Below, piece after piece: positions 44,667 through 54,037 of a stretch of DNA of 64,000 bases (positions within the stretch are counted from its first letter, which is position 1; the number at the start of each line of letters is the position of its first letter). The position numbers were made by a program, and so were the translations under genes. Below the pieces are notes generated by a model. It searched no databases. It worked only from the letters and a program-made list of their open reading frames with translations, and was not told the origin of the DNA. Source of the DNA: Chloroflexota bacterium (GTDB taxonomy: Bacteria > Chloroflexota > Dehalococcoidia > Lucifugimonadales > Lucifugimonadaceae); assembly GCA_018650845.1 (NCBI GenBank), contig JABIFF010000008.1:1-64000 (forward strand), read 5' to 3'.

Positions 44667-45199
44667 TATTCGCCCTCCGATTCCGTTCCTGAAGGTGATT
44701 CTTTGGCGTATTCAGTGCCTATCGCTACGGCAAATGGTTGGTTCGTTTTCGCAGCGCGTTCGAACGCTATTGGCACTCTGTCGAGATCGTCATCTGATTC
44801 GATAACGAAGTAGTCGACTCGCCACATGTGAAGGAACGGTTCGAGATATTTGGCTGCCGTATCGGCGGTGTCGCCCATTCGGTTGTGACCCCGGTAGCCA
44901 ATGAACATCACAAGGGGCAGCCCAATGCCGAGTGCGAGTCCACGTAGCGCATCGCCTGCTTCGTATAGACCTGCATTCTGAATGGAGACGACTGGGTTTT
45001 GCCCGGCAACGAATAAGCCTGCTGCGACTGGAATGGCTTCGCCTTCGCGAGAGACTGGAACCATGGTGATCGATGGTTCGGCCATCAGTGCTTCGTACAT
45101 GTGGGCGGTCTCAGAATCGGGAAGCGTTACGTAGTGCGACACGCCGAGTTCCACGAGTTGTGCGACTACGTTTTTGGGGTGTAATACGCCGTTGATCAA
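44666..45199 (-). CDS. ThDP-dependent decarboxylase, PYR subunit (sulfopyruvate decarboxylase alpha-like)
   Basis: Partner subunit of the preceding protein, 177 residues. It has the PYR domain with the catalytic Glu region (VPVSREGEAIPVAAGLFVAG) and GLYEAGDALRGLALGIG. The two genes make one bipartite enzyme that decarboxylates a 2-oxo acid with a negatively charged group. The gene starts with ATG and is followed without a gap by the beta-like subunit. An MFS carrier gene lies just upstream, possibly importing the substrate. Confidence 0.85.
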   Translation of the reverse strand: MINGVLHPKNVVAQLVELGVSHYVTLPDSETAHMYEALMAEPSITMVPVSREGEAIPVAAGLFVAGQNPVVSIQNAGLYEAGDALRGLALGIGLPLVMFIGYRGHNRMGDTADTAAKYLEPFLHMWRVDYFVIESDDDLDRVPIAFERAAKTNQPFAVAIGTEYAKESPSGTESEGE

Positions 45200-45286
45200 G
45201 CTGGTTACCGTTGCCTTGCGCTGCAGTAGATGTATGCAGGGCGAGAGTAGCTGCCGGGATGAACTTTCGCAATATGTCGAGGCGAT

Positions 45287-46594
45287 TTACTCGACCGGCT
45301 TGTGCTTCTTAGGTCGCCGAGTAAAAGCCAGCAATATGATTGCGATAATTGCGGCGGCAGTGAAGGTTGGGAATGTCGCTTCGTAAGAGCCGGTGTAGTC
45401 GAATATGAGACCTGCACCGATTGCACCTATCGCCTGACCACCACTCACGAACGGTTCGGTCGCTCCTCGAATCGCACCCAACGAGCTTCTGCCGAAGTAG
45501 TGAGCAATGGCAACCGGCGGAACAACAAGCAAACCACCGAGTCCGATTCCGAATAATGCTGCAACTGTGAACGCCATTGCTGGCGAATCGACAAGCAAGA
45601 ACAGCAGGGCCATTCCTCCGAGCCAAGCCGCTGTTGCTGAATAGACGATTTTCACTGGCAGTCGGTCGAGCAAGTTGCCCCAGAGGATGCTGCCGACAGC
45701 GGTTCCTCCAGCCATGACCGTTAGTGCTGAAGCGGCGATCGACGGACTGATGCCGTGATCACGCAGGAACGCAGCTTGGTGAATATTGACGCCGGTGTGA
45801 ATGAAAAATACTAATCCGCCAACTAACGCCAGAGTCCACATTGCTGGTGTACGCATCGCTTCTTTTAGCGTCCACTGCTCCTCTTGTTCCGCGGCTGTTT
45901 TTGTAGCTGAACCGCTGGTTGAATCGTCGGAAGCTTCGTCTCCGTCAGGCGTTAAGCCAACGTCTTCAGGCTTGTTGACGAATACGAGGAGTGTCAAAGG
46001 AAGAGCAATTACCCAAACTGAAATTCCCATCCAGAACCACGCCATGCGCCAATCGCCATTACTGGCATTCATGAACAGTTGAGCGAACAGCGGGAAGAGC
46101 CCCATGCCAAGTGAATGCGATACGCCAAGCATTGATGACGAACGCCCTCGCATGCGGACAAACCACTGGGCTACAGCTGTCGAGCCACCGATTTGCAGAG
46201 GGGCCTGAAACATTAATCGGCCAGCGCCAAACAGCAGATAGAAGCTAATTGGGTTGGTGGTCCAACGAAGCGAGAGTATGACTGCGCCGAGTAAAAATAC
46301 CGACGAAGCCATCAGCACTCTTGCGCCGTATCGCTGGAGAATCCACCCGGCAAGCGGAGAAACGAACATAGATACGACACCAGCAGCGGCGGCGGCACCA
46401 ACGATGAGGGTCCGGCTCCAGCCAAGGTCTTCGCTCATCGGGAACACGAACACTGCAATGGTTAGTGTCGCTGCAGCGTTCCTAACGAACATCGTCGAGC
46501 CGGCTGCGAGCACAACTGCCCAGCCGTAAAAGAACGGAGTGCGACTGGCGAGGGCAGCTCGGGGATCGGAATATGTACGAGGGTTCGGGTTCAA
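45287..46594 (-). CDS. MFS transporter, monocarboxylate/oxalate-formate type
   Basis: Twelve-helix major facilitator of 435 residues. The N-half contains FFYGWAVVLAAGSTMFVRNAA, as in OFA/MCT-like carriers, and the loop between helices 2 and 3 reads GWILQRYGARVLM. A charged cytoplasmic loop separates the halves (about residues 205-250, acidic and Ser/Thr-rich). The neighbouring decarboxylase suggests import of a carboxylate or sulfonate. The TTG start lacks a clear ribosome-binding site. Confidence 0.85.
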   Translation of the reverse strand: MNPNPRTYSDPRAALASRTPFFYGWAVVLAAGSTMFVRNAAATLTIAVFVFPMSEDLGWSRTLIVGAAAAAGVVSMFVSPLAGWILQRYGARVLMASSVFLLGAVILSLRWTTNPISFYLLFGAGRLMFQAPLQIGGSTAVAQWFVRMRGRSSSMLGVSHSLGMGLFPLFAQLFMNASNGDWRMAWFWMGISVWVIALPLTLLVFVNKPEDVGLTPDGDEASDDSTSGSATKTAAEQEEQWTLKEAMRTPAMWTLALVGGLVFFIHTGVNIHQAAFLRDHGISPSIAASALTVMAGGTAVGSILWGNLLDRLPVKIVYSATAAWLGGMALLFLLVDSPAMAFTVAALFGIGLGGLLVVPPVAIAHYFGRSSLGAIRGATEPFVSGGQAIGAIGAGLIFDYTGSYEATFPTFTAAAIIAIILLAFTRRPKKHKPVE

Positions 46595-46800
46595 ATGGTG
46601 CAGAATTCGACTAGGAAATTATCGGAAGCGTGGATGCTAGCAGTCGAGAGAGCCGGAATGTTCATAAGAAATAGCCACTACCGCTGGTAAAGTGGTTATC
46701 CGAAACGTTTGATCGAACCGTCGCTCGCCGTAGGCAAGTGGTAGATTCTGATCTGCGATCTTGATCTTTAGTAATTACCGGTAAGAGCAGCAAGCGAAAT

Positions 46801-49479
46801 ATGTCACCAGAATCAACTTCATTCGATGCAAAGCGATCTTTTGAAACGGCGGACGGAACAGTCAACTACTACGACCTGTCTGTGCTCGAAGACGCCGGGC
46901 TAGTCGATATTGCCAAGACTCCCTATTCGATCAGAGTGCTGCTCGAGAACGCACTTCGAAAAGCCGACGGCGGCCCCGCTACCGACGATCACGTGAAGCT
47001 TGTTGCTTCGTGGCGAGCCAACGCTAAACCTGTCAGCGAATTTCCATACATGCCGGGCAGGGTAGTGCTACAAGACTTCACTGGAGTTCCAGTGGTTGTC
47101 GATATCGCTGCAATGCGAGACGCCGTATCGAACGCCGGTGGCGATTCTTCGATCATCAACCCGATCGTTCGATCCGACATGGTCATCGACCACTCGGTGC
47201 AGGTCGACTACTTCTCGAACGCTGGCGCGCTGGCGATGAACATCGAGCGTGAGTTTGAACGAAATACCGAACGCTACCAATTGCTCAAGTGGGCACAGGG
47301 TGCGTTCGACAACCTCAAAATTATTCCACCGGGAGCCGGGATTGTTCACCAGGTGAACCTCGAATTCCTTGCTGAAGCAATTCTTTCTGAAGAGACTGCC
47401 GATGGTGGTCGAGTCGCATACCCCGACACCTGTGTTGGAACCGATTCGCACACAACGATGGTCAACGGTCTTGGTGTGCTTGGTTGGGGTGTTGGTGGAA
47501 TTGAAGCTGAGGCAGTCATGCTCGGTCAGCCGTACTACATGGTTGTTCCCGAAGTGGTTGGTGTGCGTCTGACTGGTGCACTGCCAGAGGGTGCAACAGC
47601 TACCGACCTCGTACTAGGTATCGTGCAGATGCTTCGTGAAGAGGGTGTTGTTGAGAAGTTCGTAGAGTTCTACGGGCCGGCTCTCGATGGCCTGCCGCTT
47701 GCCGATAGGGCAACGATTGCAAACATGGCGCCTGAATACGGCGCTACTTGTGGATTCTTCCCGATCGACGATCAGACCTTGAAGTACATGCGTGACACTG
47801 GCCGAGATGACTCGACAGTTGAGCTGGCTGAGAAGTACGCCAAGGCGAATTCGTTCTTCTATGATCCTTCTACCGAACCTGAATATTCTGTTTCGCTGAG
47901 CTTTGATCTTTCGAGCACGGTGCCTGCGCTGGCAGGTCCGAAGCGTCCACAGGATCGACTTGCACTATCTGAAGTTGGCGACAATTTCACATCGTCGTTC
48001 GCTGATGCTTCCGACCACAAGCACGAAGTTGAAGTCGATGGCGCAGCGGGTGCTGTTGGTGATGGATCAGTGGTTATCGCTGCTATCACTAGCTGTACGA
48101 ACACATCGAACCCGTCTGTGATGGTCGGCGCCGGATTGTTGGCACGCAACGCTCGTAAGCGTGGCCTGAACCGCAAGCCGTGGGTAAAGACGAGTCTTGC
48201 TCCTGGGTCAACCGTCGTAACTCGATACCTCGAGGCTGCAGGTCTGAACGAAGATCTTGACGCTCTCGGATTCAACACGGTTGGTTACGGTTGCACGACA
48301 TGTATCGGTAACTCCGGACCGCTTCCGCAGGCTGTATCGGACGCCGTAAATGATCATGAACTCACGGCTGCTGCTGTGGTAAGTGGGAACCGAAACTTTG
48401 AAGGTCGAGTTCACCCGCAGGTGAAAGCTAACTATCTCGCATCACCGGTGTTGGTTGTTGCTTACTCGCTGGTCGGTAAAGTCGACACTGATCTTGTTCA
48501 TCAGCCATTGGGTCAAGATGATCAGGGTGAGGATGTTTTCCTGAAGGATATTTGGCCTTCACAGAAAGATATTGCCGACACGATTGCGAGCTCGCTGACA
48601 GCCGACATGTTCAAAGAGCAGTACGGCACAGTATTCGATGGTTCGCCTGAGTGGCAGGAATTGCCAGCTCCAACAGGCATGAACTTCGAATGGGATCGTC
48701 AGTCGACCTACATTCAAGAGCCTCCTTACTTTGAGGACTTTGGTGACGAGCCAACCGTTCGATCAGAAGTGATGGGCGCTCGTGTGCTTGTTGGCTTTGG
48801 TGATTCGGTTACTACCGACCACATTTCGCCAGCGGGAGCAATTCCGCCAAGTGCGCCCGGTGGTCAGTTCTTGGTTGGTAATGATGTTCCTCGTCGAGAG
48901 TTCAACTCTTACGGATCACGCCGCGGTAATCACGATGTGATGGTTCGGGGTACGTTCGGAAATATTCGACTTCGCAATAAGCTGACTCCTGATATGGAAG
49001 GTGATTGGACTATTCACCAGCCAGATGGCGAGCAGATGCGGATTTACGAGGCTTCCGAGAAGTATCAGAGCGAGGGCGTTCCGCTGATCGTTCTTGCTGG
49101 TAAGGAGTACGGAACCGGTAGTTCACGTGACTGGGCTGCCAAAGGGCCGATGCTCTTGGGTGTCCGTGTTGTAATCGCTGAGAGCCTAGAGCGAATTCAC
49201 CGATCTAACTTGATCGGCATGGGTGTGCTTCCTCTTGTTTACACGAATGGCGACACTGCCGAATCGCTGGGCCTTGATGGCACAGAGTCATACGATGTTC
49301 CTGGCATTGGCAACTCGGTCGAGCCGGGATCGACAGTAACTGTTACGGCTACTGCCGAGGACGGTAAGGTCACCAAATTCGAGACGCTGATTCGAATCGA
49401 TACAGCGATTGAGAATGAGTACTACCGCAACGGCGGATTACTGCCATACGTACTTCGCCAAATGATGGCCGAGGCGTAA
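46801..49479 (+). CDS. acnA: Aconitate hydratase (AcnA type)
   Basis: [4Fe-4S] enzyme that interconverts citrate and isocitrate in the TCA cycle. It is 892 residues, standard for AcnA/IRP1-type enzymes. Cluster cysteines are C432 in ITSCTNTSNPSV and C498/C501 in GYGCTTCIGNSGPL. Other landmarks are VGTDSHTTMVNGLGVLGWGVGGIEAE and GKEYGTGSSRDWAAKGP. It is monocistronic, with a strong bidirectional terminator 38 bases after its stop. The upstream 206-base gap has an imperfect ten-base inverted repeat near 46669-46700 that may be regulatory. Confidence 0.97.
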   Translation: MSPESTSFDAKRSFETADGTVNYYDLSVLEDAGLVDIAKTPYSIRVLLENALRKADGGPATDDHVKLVASWRANAKPVSEFPYMPGRVVLQDFTGVPVVVDIAAMRDAVSNAGGDSSIINPIVRSDMVIDHSVQVDYFSNAGALAMNIEREFERNTERYQLLKWAQGAFDNLKIIPPGAGIVHQVNLEFLAEAILSEETADGGRVAYPDTCVGTDSHTTMVNGLGVLGWGVGGIEAEAVMLGQPYYMVVPEVVGVRLTGALPEGATATDLVLGIVQMLREEGVVEKFVEFYGPALDGLPLADRATIANMAPEYGATCGFFPIDDQTLKYMRDTGRDDSTVELAEKYAKANSFFYDPSTEPEYSVSLSFDLSSTVPALAGPKRPQDRLALSEVGDNFTSSFADASDHKHEVEVDGAAGAVGDGSVVIAAITSCTNTSNPSVMVGAGLLARNARKRGLNRKPWVKTSLAPGSTVVTRYLEAAGLNEDLDALGFNTVGYGCTTCIGNSGPLPQAVSDAVNDHELTAAAVVSGNRNFEGRVHPQVKANYLASPVLVVAYSLVGKVDTDLVHQPLGQDDQGEDVFLKDIWPSQKDIADTIASSLTADMFKEQYGTVFDGSPEWQELPAPTGMNFEWDRQSTYIQEPPYFEDFGDEPTVRSEVMGARVLVGFGDSVTTDHISPAGAIPPSAPGGQFLVGNDVPRREFNSYGSRRGNHDVMVRGTFGNIRLRNKLTPDMEGDWTIHQPDGEQMRIYEASEKYQSEGVPLIVLAGKEYGTGSSRDWAAKGPMLLGVRVVIAESLERIHRSNLIGMGVLPLVYTNGDTAESLGLDGTESYDVPGIGNSVEPGSTVTVTATAEDGKVTKFETLIRIDTAIENEYYRNGGLLPYVLRQMMAEA

Positions 49480-49516
49480 GCCCTGCCTGCGTGCGTTCGA
49501 TTGAATATCGAATACG

Positions 49517-49550
49517 AAAACGGGGATGCCAATTGGCATCCCCGTTTTTC
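49517..49550. terminator. Bidirectional terminator between acnA and the TIGR01777 gene
   Basis: A perfect 32-base palindrome (49517-49548) with AAAACGGGGATGCC paired across AATT. It runs into T residues in both directions, so it can terminate both converging genes. Confidence 0.88.
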
Positions 49551-49577
49551 TTTGCGAATTTTTTCGGTTCTGGGCGT

Positions 49578-50513
49578 CTAGGAAGTGTGACCCCAACGAT
49601 CGGATCGACCTGCGATAAGTTCCTGATAGAGGACTTCATCGAGAGTGTTGTAGACCCATTCGAACCCTGCGGCTCGTAGTTTTTCGGGGAATGCTCGCTG
49701 ACTTCCGAGCATTGTTTCTTCACCCATCTCGCCGAAGATCAATTTGATAATTGGTGCTGGAATTTGGAACCAAGCGGGTCGAGATAGCGTGCTCGACATC
49801 AGCTTGGTGAACTCTTCGTTTCGCACGGGAGTTGGGCCTGTGAAGTTAACAGGACCTGAAATGTCTTCTCGACCCAGCACGAACGAAAGTCCGTTGATTA
49901 CATCTGGTAACGAAATCCATGGCCACCACTGTCGACCACTCCCCATCTTGCCTCCGAGTGCTGTTTGGAACGGCACCCGAACTCTCGCCAGAAGACCGCC
50001 TTGTCTAGAGATGATCAAGCCGAAACGGGCATGTACAACACGGATTGCTGCTTCACGAGCCGCATCAGCAGCCGCTTCCCATCTGATCGCTGTGTCGGCT
50101 AGGAATCCTTCACCGGATGGTGATTCTTCGGTTAACGGCTCTTCGCCTCTGTCGCCATAGAAACCTACCGCTGACGCTACGATGAGCACTTTGGGTGGGG
50201 AGGCAAGACCGGCGAGAGCTTGTGAGAGTAGGCGAGTTGATCGCACTCTGCTTTCACGAATGAGCAGTTTGCGTTCAGCGCTCCAACGTCCGCCGGCTAT
50301 CGATACACCACCCAGATGAATCGCTGCGTCGATCGAGCCGAGCATGCGTGAATCGAAAGCTCCGTGCTCAGGATCCCAGCCAAATTCCGCAATCGGCGCG
50401 TCGGGGTTCGGGGTACGCCTTACGAGCTGCACTATTTGATGACCGTCGTACGCAAGGGTTTCGATTAGGCGGCTACCAACCATTCCAGATCCACCCGATA
50501 CGAGAATTCTCAT
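49578..50513 (-). CDS. TIGR01777 family epimerase-like protein
   Basis: NAD(P)-binding extended SDR family protein of 311 residues. The Rossmann motif is MRILVSGGSGMVGSRLIETL, and the TIGR01777 pattern includes GWDPEHGAF, AIHLGGVSIAGGRWSAERK and a C-terminal WVYNTLDEVL. Members such as YfcH/SulA-related proteins have no firmly known reaction. I chose ATG 50513; an upstream GTG or ATG in frame would add 18 residues without family similarity. It is convergent with acnA. Confidence 0.87.
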   Translation of the reverse strand: MRILVSGGSGMVGSRLIETLAYDGHQIVQLVRRTPNPDAPIAEFGWDPEHGAFDSRMLGSIDAAIHLGGVSIAGGRWSAERKLLIRESRVRSTRLLSQALAGLASPPKVLIVASAVGFYGDRGEEPLTEESPSGEGFLADTAIRWEAAADAAREAAIRVVHARFGLIISRQGGLLARVRVPFQTALGGKMGSGRQWWPWISLPDVINGLSFVLGREDISGPVNFTGPTPVRNEEFTKLMSSTLSRPAWFQIPAPIIKLIFGEMGEETMLGSQRAFPEKLRAAGFEWVYNTLDEVLYQELIAGRSDRWGHTS

Positions 50514-50868
50514 TCGTAGCCTATTTTCATGAAATGGATGCTGCCGTTGATCGATCGTTGCGCTCACATTTTAGAGCTTCCCGAGTCGGTATCTCCATTT
50601 CATTCGGCTACACGATAGTGCGATTGTTGATCGTGAATTACCCAATTGCTCAGTAAGGAACAACTGCAAGACACCTCATTGGCGAAAAGCATTTTTAGTT
50701 GATCGGCTGTCGAAGTGCGCTGTTTCTAGTTCAAATTGCGGGTTTGGATACGTTATTTCTGCAATTCACAATTCTCTATTTTCCTAATCGGGTTCGCGGA
50801 AGCCGACGATTCGGGGCTGGCTAACAACCGGCAGAGTTATATGAGTAAGTCGAATCTTTGGAGGGGAA
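50514..50868. other. Non-coding gap between divergent TIGR01777 and receiver-like genes
   Basis: 355 bases with no convincing gene. Short open frames here lack protein-like composition. It must hold both promoters. The right end carries a strong Shine-Dalgarno sequence, GGAGGGG, for the gene at 50869. I see no repeat element of the families found elsewhere. Confidence 0.4.
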
Positions 50869-51522
50869 ATGTCAAAGGTCCTTCGATTCCCGAATGGTGG
50901 AAAAAGACGAGTGGTTCGTCGAGTTGTACGTCGTGCTCCTGCAGCACGAACTGTTGCACCTCGAGCAAGTGTGCGCCGAACACCAACACGTGTTCTGCAG
51001 CAGCCGATCGCCCGTCGACGAACCGAGCGTCCTGAAATCGACGTTCCCGGCAAGATTGCTATCTATGCTGGTTTTGAGTTCGACCATGAAATTCATCAGT
51101 GCCTCGATCCACTCGAAAGCGTGATGATCGCTGGTACGGCAGATAACTCGCAGTCGATGGTCGCTATGACAGCAATGTCGAAAGCCGATCTTGCGATTAT
51201 TGAGCTCGATTGCGGTGGAGAGCTTCAAGGCTTAGCAGTAGCTCGTGCGATTGCTGCCAACTCTCCTGCAACTGGAATCATGATTTACACGCCAGCTCTC
51301 AACCCACGTGCTTTCAAGGCGCTTTGGGTATACGGGTCGCAGAAGTGGTCGATGATCACTCGGGCATCTCTAGCCAATCCTGCGCATGTTCGTGCGACAG
51401 TGAAATCGGCAGTTCGTGGTTTGACCTGGAGCGAACCCGGCGTGCAGCGTCAGTGGTCGGAACTAGGTGATCGACCTCGCAGCATCGAAGATCGACAGAA
51501 GCTGATGCGCACTGCTGCGTAA
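50869..51522 (+). CDS. Stand-alone receiver-like protein with Arg-rich N-terminus
   Basis: A 217-residue protein. Residues about 1-55 are basic and low in complexity (RRVVRRVVRRAPAARTV). The rest resembles a CheY-like receiver fold: KIAIYAGFEFDHE, ADLAIIELDCGGELQG with Asp in the position of the phospho-acceptor, GIMIYTPAL, and a C-terminal helix AHVRATVKSAV. The conserved Lys-Pro is not obvious, so it may be a pseudo-receiver. The basic arm suggests nucleic-acid or membrane binding. There is no kinase gene adjacent. The function is unknown. Confidence 0.65.
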   Translation: MSKVLRFPNGGKRRVVRRVVRRAPAARTVAPRASVRRTPTRVLQQPIARRRTERPEIDVPGKIAIYAGFEFDHEIHQCLDPLESVMIAGTADNSQSMVAMTAMSKADLAIIELDCGGELQGLAVARAIAANSPATGIMIYTPALNPRAFKALWVYGSQKWSMITRASLANPAHVRATVKSAVRGLTWSEPGVQRQWSELGDRPRSIEDRQKLMRTAA

Positions 51523-51537
51523 GTAATTTTGTATATG

Positions 51538-51577
51538 AAAAAGCCCTCGGAATTATGGGAAATCCGAGGGCTTTTTT
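51538..51577. terminator. Bidirectional terminator between receiver-like and RidA-like genes
   Basis: AAAAAGCCCTCGGA (51538-51551) pairs with TCCGAGGGCTTTTT (to 51576) around an 11-base loop, with A and T tracts on both sides. It separates convergent genes. Confidence 0.88.
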
Positions 51578-51599
51578 GTTTTGGATTTAGAGCTAGGCG

Positions 51600-52256
51600 T
51601 TAGCTTCGTGCAGCAGATACCTGTTCGAGCACTTTTGGTGGAAGAGGGAAGATCCATCCACGGTTTTGGATGATTGCCTTTGAAAGCTCAGGCGGAATTG
51701 CAACGATGATTTCAGGCTCGATTGAGAATCGACCTGTGAACCCACCGATAGCACTTCGAGCGTGAACACCGCCGTAGTTTTGGTCTTCGCCATCAACTGC
51801 AGATTCGCCCTTACCGCCACCGAACACCGACTGCCATCGTTCCGAGAATCCATTCATTACGGCAGGTCCGCCGTTGAACGCAACATCGGTCGAAACAACC
51901 ATACCTAGAGCCTTCACGGTGTAGATAACGTCGTTCAAGTCGCCACCTTCACCACCGCAAGTGAGTCCCCAGTGAAGACGCTTGATCATGGAGTTTGCAA
52001 CCCATTCTGCAGCGTCCTGACCTTCTTTGATGCGGTCTGGATCGTCGTACATTTGGCCTGGACCGTAGCCGTGACCGGAGAGGTAAACGAGACCGGATTC
52101 GTGGAACACGATTCCGCAGATTCCAGCGCCTTTGAGGCTAGTCACGTTGTTTTCGAACGATCCTAGATCCATGTTGAGATCGTTGATTCGGTCGTAGACA
52201 TCGAAGTCGCGTTTCAGATGATCAGGGACAATCGAATTGTCGTAGAACGTACCCAT
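51600..52256 (-). CDS. RidA/YjgF-like protein with insertion
   Basis: Rid superfamily proteins hydrolyse reactive enamines or imines, or bind small metabolites. It is 218 residues, longer than standard RidA (about 130). Recognisable parts are GLVYLSGHGYGPGQM, AAEWVANSMIKRLHW and DLNDVIYTVKALGMV; near the end ARSAIGGFTGRFSIEPEIIV resembles the RidA active-site strand (with Arg in ARSAIG). The insertion occupies about residues 130-165. AAGGAAATACTGA precedes the ATG. It shares a strand with the two TIM-barrel genes upstream, 89 bases away. Confidence 0.75.
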   Translation of the reverse strand: MGTFYDNSIVPDHLKRDFDVYDRINDLNMDLGSFENNVTSLKGAGICGIVFHESGLVYLSGHGYGPGQMYDDPDRIKEGQDAAEWVANSMIKRLHWGLTCGGEGGDLNDVIYTVKALGMVVSTDVAFNGGPAVMNGFSERWQSVFGGGKGESAVDGEDQNYGGVHARSAIGGFTGRFSIEPEIIVAIPPELSKAIIQNRGWIFPLPPKVLEQVSAARS

Positions 52257-52345
52257 TCAGTATTTCCTTTGTTTTAACTTGTTGTCACTTAGGACGATTG
52301 GTTTTGCTTCGACGGTTTTGGTCGACGCAAGTTTTGTTTAGCTGA

Positions 52346-53179
52346 CTAACTGTTTTCGAATAACTCAGTTAAATATTTGACTGCTTTCGGTAGCGCGTCC
52401 TTCGAAAGGACGTCGCCGCGAGGTTCGTAGACGATCGATAACGGACTATCGAATTTTGCATTTTTCAGAATGCGAACTATACGTGGATAGTCGAGCCATT
52501 GCTCATCACCCGAGTCGGCAAAATAGAACTTGGTTCGAGCTAACGAAGCACGAGGAGCGCACATCTCGATTGATTCGTAAAGTTGCTCTTCCGCTACCTT
52601 CGCTGGAGCACCATCGCCTGATGACCCCGGTGAGCCTTGGAACTGTCCAGTGTCGACAACGTGCGCCAGTGCAGGACTGTCGACTTCATCGAGCATTTTC
52701 AACACTTGAGCACCGGTCGAGGGCGTCGAACCGTGGTTGTGGTTGTGGAGAAATACCGTGACTCCGGCATCGGCCGCGTAATCGCACACGGTCTGGAATT
52801 TCTCTCGTACTTTCTCGAACGTGAATTCCAGCGTTTGTCCGTTCACAACACCGTTGCCGGGAATGCGAATTGAGCTGATTCCCAAATGCGGCACAGCATC
52901 GATCAATGCTTTCGCTCTTTCAATTTCGCCGGGTATCGAGGACACCGGTTCGTTGAAAGGTACGATCACACCGGCGTAGCCAAACTGCACACCTCGGCTT
53001 CCGACCGAGTGAGCAAGTTCTTGCAGGTATTCAGGTTCGTAGTTCTCCAGCAGGCGATCTTCGATATCGAGACCAGCTATGCCGAGTTCCGCTGCCATAT
53101 CGGCGGCAGCGTGAATGCAATCATCGCCGTTGCCGTATATGTCGTGAAACGATAGTGCCTGAAGGTATATCGGAAGCAT
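52346..53179 (-). CDS. Sugar phosphate isomerase/epimerase-like TIM barrel, copy 1
   Basis: Xylose-isomerase-like (AP endonuclease 2) barrel of 277 residues. Metal-binding candidates are VFLHNHNHGSTP and HVVDTGQFQGSPG, with a C-terminal Glu in SIVYEPRGD. Relatives include hydroxypyruvate isomerase, inosose dehydratase and tagatose epimerase. It is a paralog of the next upstream gene, 18 bases away. Function is uncertain beyond fold. Confidence 0.82.
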   Translation of the reverse strand: MLPIYLQALSFHDIYGNGDDCIHAAADMAAELGIAGLDIEDRLLENYEPEYLQELAHSVGSRGVQFGYAGVIVPFNEPVSSIPGEIERAKALIDAVPHLGISSIRIPGNGVVNGQTLEFTFEKVREKFQTVCDYAADAGVTVFLHNHNHGSTPSTGAQVLKMLDEVDSPALAHVVDTGQFQGSPGSSGDGAPAKVAEEQLYESIEMCAPRASLARTKFYFADSGDEQWLDYPRIVRILKNAKFDSPLSIVYEPRGDVLSKDALPKAVKYLTELFENS

Positions 53180-53197
53180 TGCGTAGAACCCGTTCGA

Positions 53198-54037
53198 CTA
53201 CATTTCGTGCTTGGCGAGCATTGATCGCAGGTATGAGTTTGCGAGAGGAACCGCTGCCGGTTCGTCTAACTCGTCTTGTCCTTCAAACACGATCGACATC
53301 CAGCCGTTGTATCCAACGTTCTTGATGATCGGCATGATTCGTTCGTAGTCGAGCCACGCCTCTTTGCCGCTGGCGATTCGGTAGATCTTGGCTCGAACGT
53401 GCACGGCGCGTGGTGCGGAGGTTTCGATAGAACCGTAGAAGTTCCACTGTGGGTCTTCCTGTCCACGTTCGCCAAACGATGCGCCCGGTGAGCCACGGTA
53501 CTGGCCTGTGTCGAGAATGTGGGTGTAGTAAGGGTTGTCGACATCGTCTAGAAGTCGAATCACCTGATCGCCGGTTGCTGGGATGCAGCCGTGGTTGTGG
53601 TTGTGGAGTCCGACGTACACGCCCTTCGACTGACCGTACTCGGCGACTTCCTTGGTTGATGCGACCAAGCGGGGCCATGCTTCTTCTTCAGTTTCGCCAT
53701 CTGGTATCCATGAACCGAACGCACGGATCATTGGAATGCCCATTTTGGCAGCGACGTCGATCCACTTTTTCATTAGGTCGATCTGCTCACGCAACTCTTC
53801 GCCTGTCTTACCAAAGTTGTTTGAAACCCCGATGTAGCACATGTGGAGCCCACGTTTGAGACAAGCCTGTTTTACTTCTTCGAGGTAGTCGTCATCGGTC
53901 GAAGCGAAATGGGTGAAGTGCAGGTCTACACCGTCCATTTGATACTCGGCGGCCTTATCGATTATGCCGAGAAGGGTGATCTTGCCCGCGTTGAATGTGT
54001 CGCGGTAAGAGAGGGATTGCAGACTGAGCTTGATCAT
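53198..54037 (-). CDS. Sugar phosphate isomerase/epimerase-like TIM barrel, copy 2
   Basis: Xylose-isomerase-like barrel of 279 residues and first gene of a leftward run with copy 1 and the RidA-like gene. It shares HNHNHG (in VGLHNHNHGCIP) and DTGQYRGSPGASFG with copy 1. The C-terminal part has SIVFEGQDE, where copy 1 has YEPRGD. The two may form a heteromeric enzyme or act on related keto sugars. Substrate unknown. Confidence 0.82.
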   Translation of the reverse strand: MIKLSLQSLSYRDTFNAGKITLLGIIDKAAEYQMDGVDLHFTHFASTDDDYLEEVKQACLKRGLHMCYIGVSNNFGKTGEELREQIDLMKKWIDVAAKMGIPMIRAFGSWIPDGETEEEAWPRLVASTKEVAEYGQSKGVYVGLHNHNHGCIPATGDQVIRLLDDVDNPYYTHILDTGQYRGSPGASFGERGQEDPQWNFYGSIETSAPRAVHVRAKIYRIASGKEAWLDYERIMPIIKNVGYNGWMSIVFEGQDELDEPAAVPLANSYLRSMLAKHEM

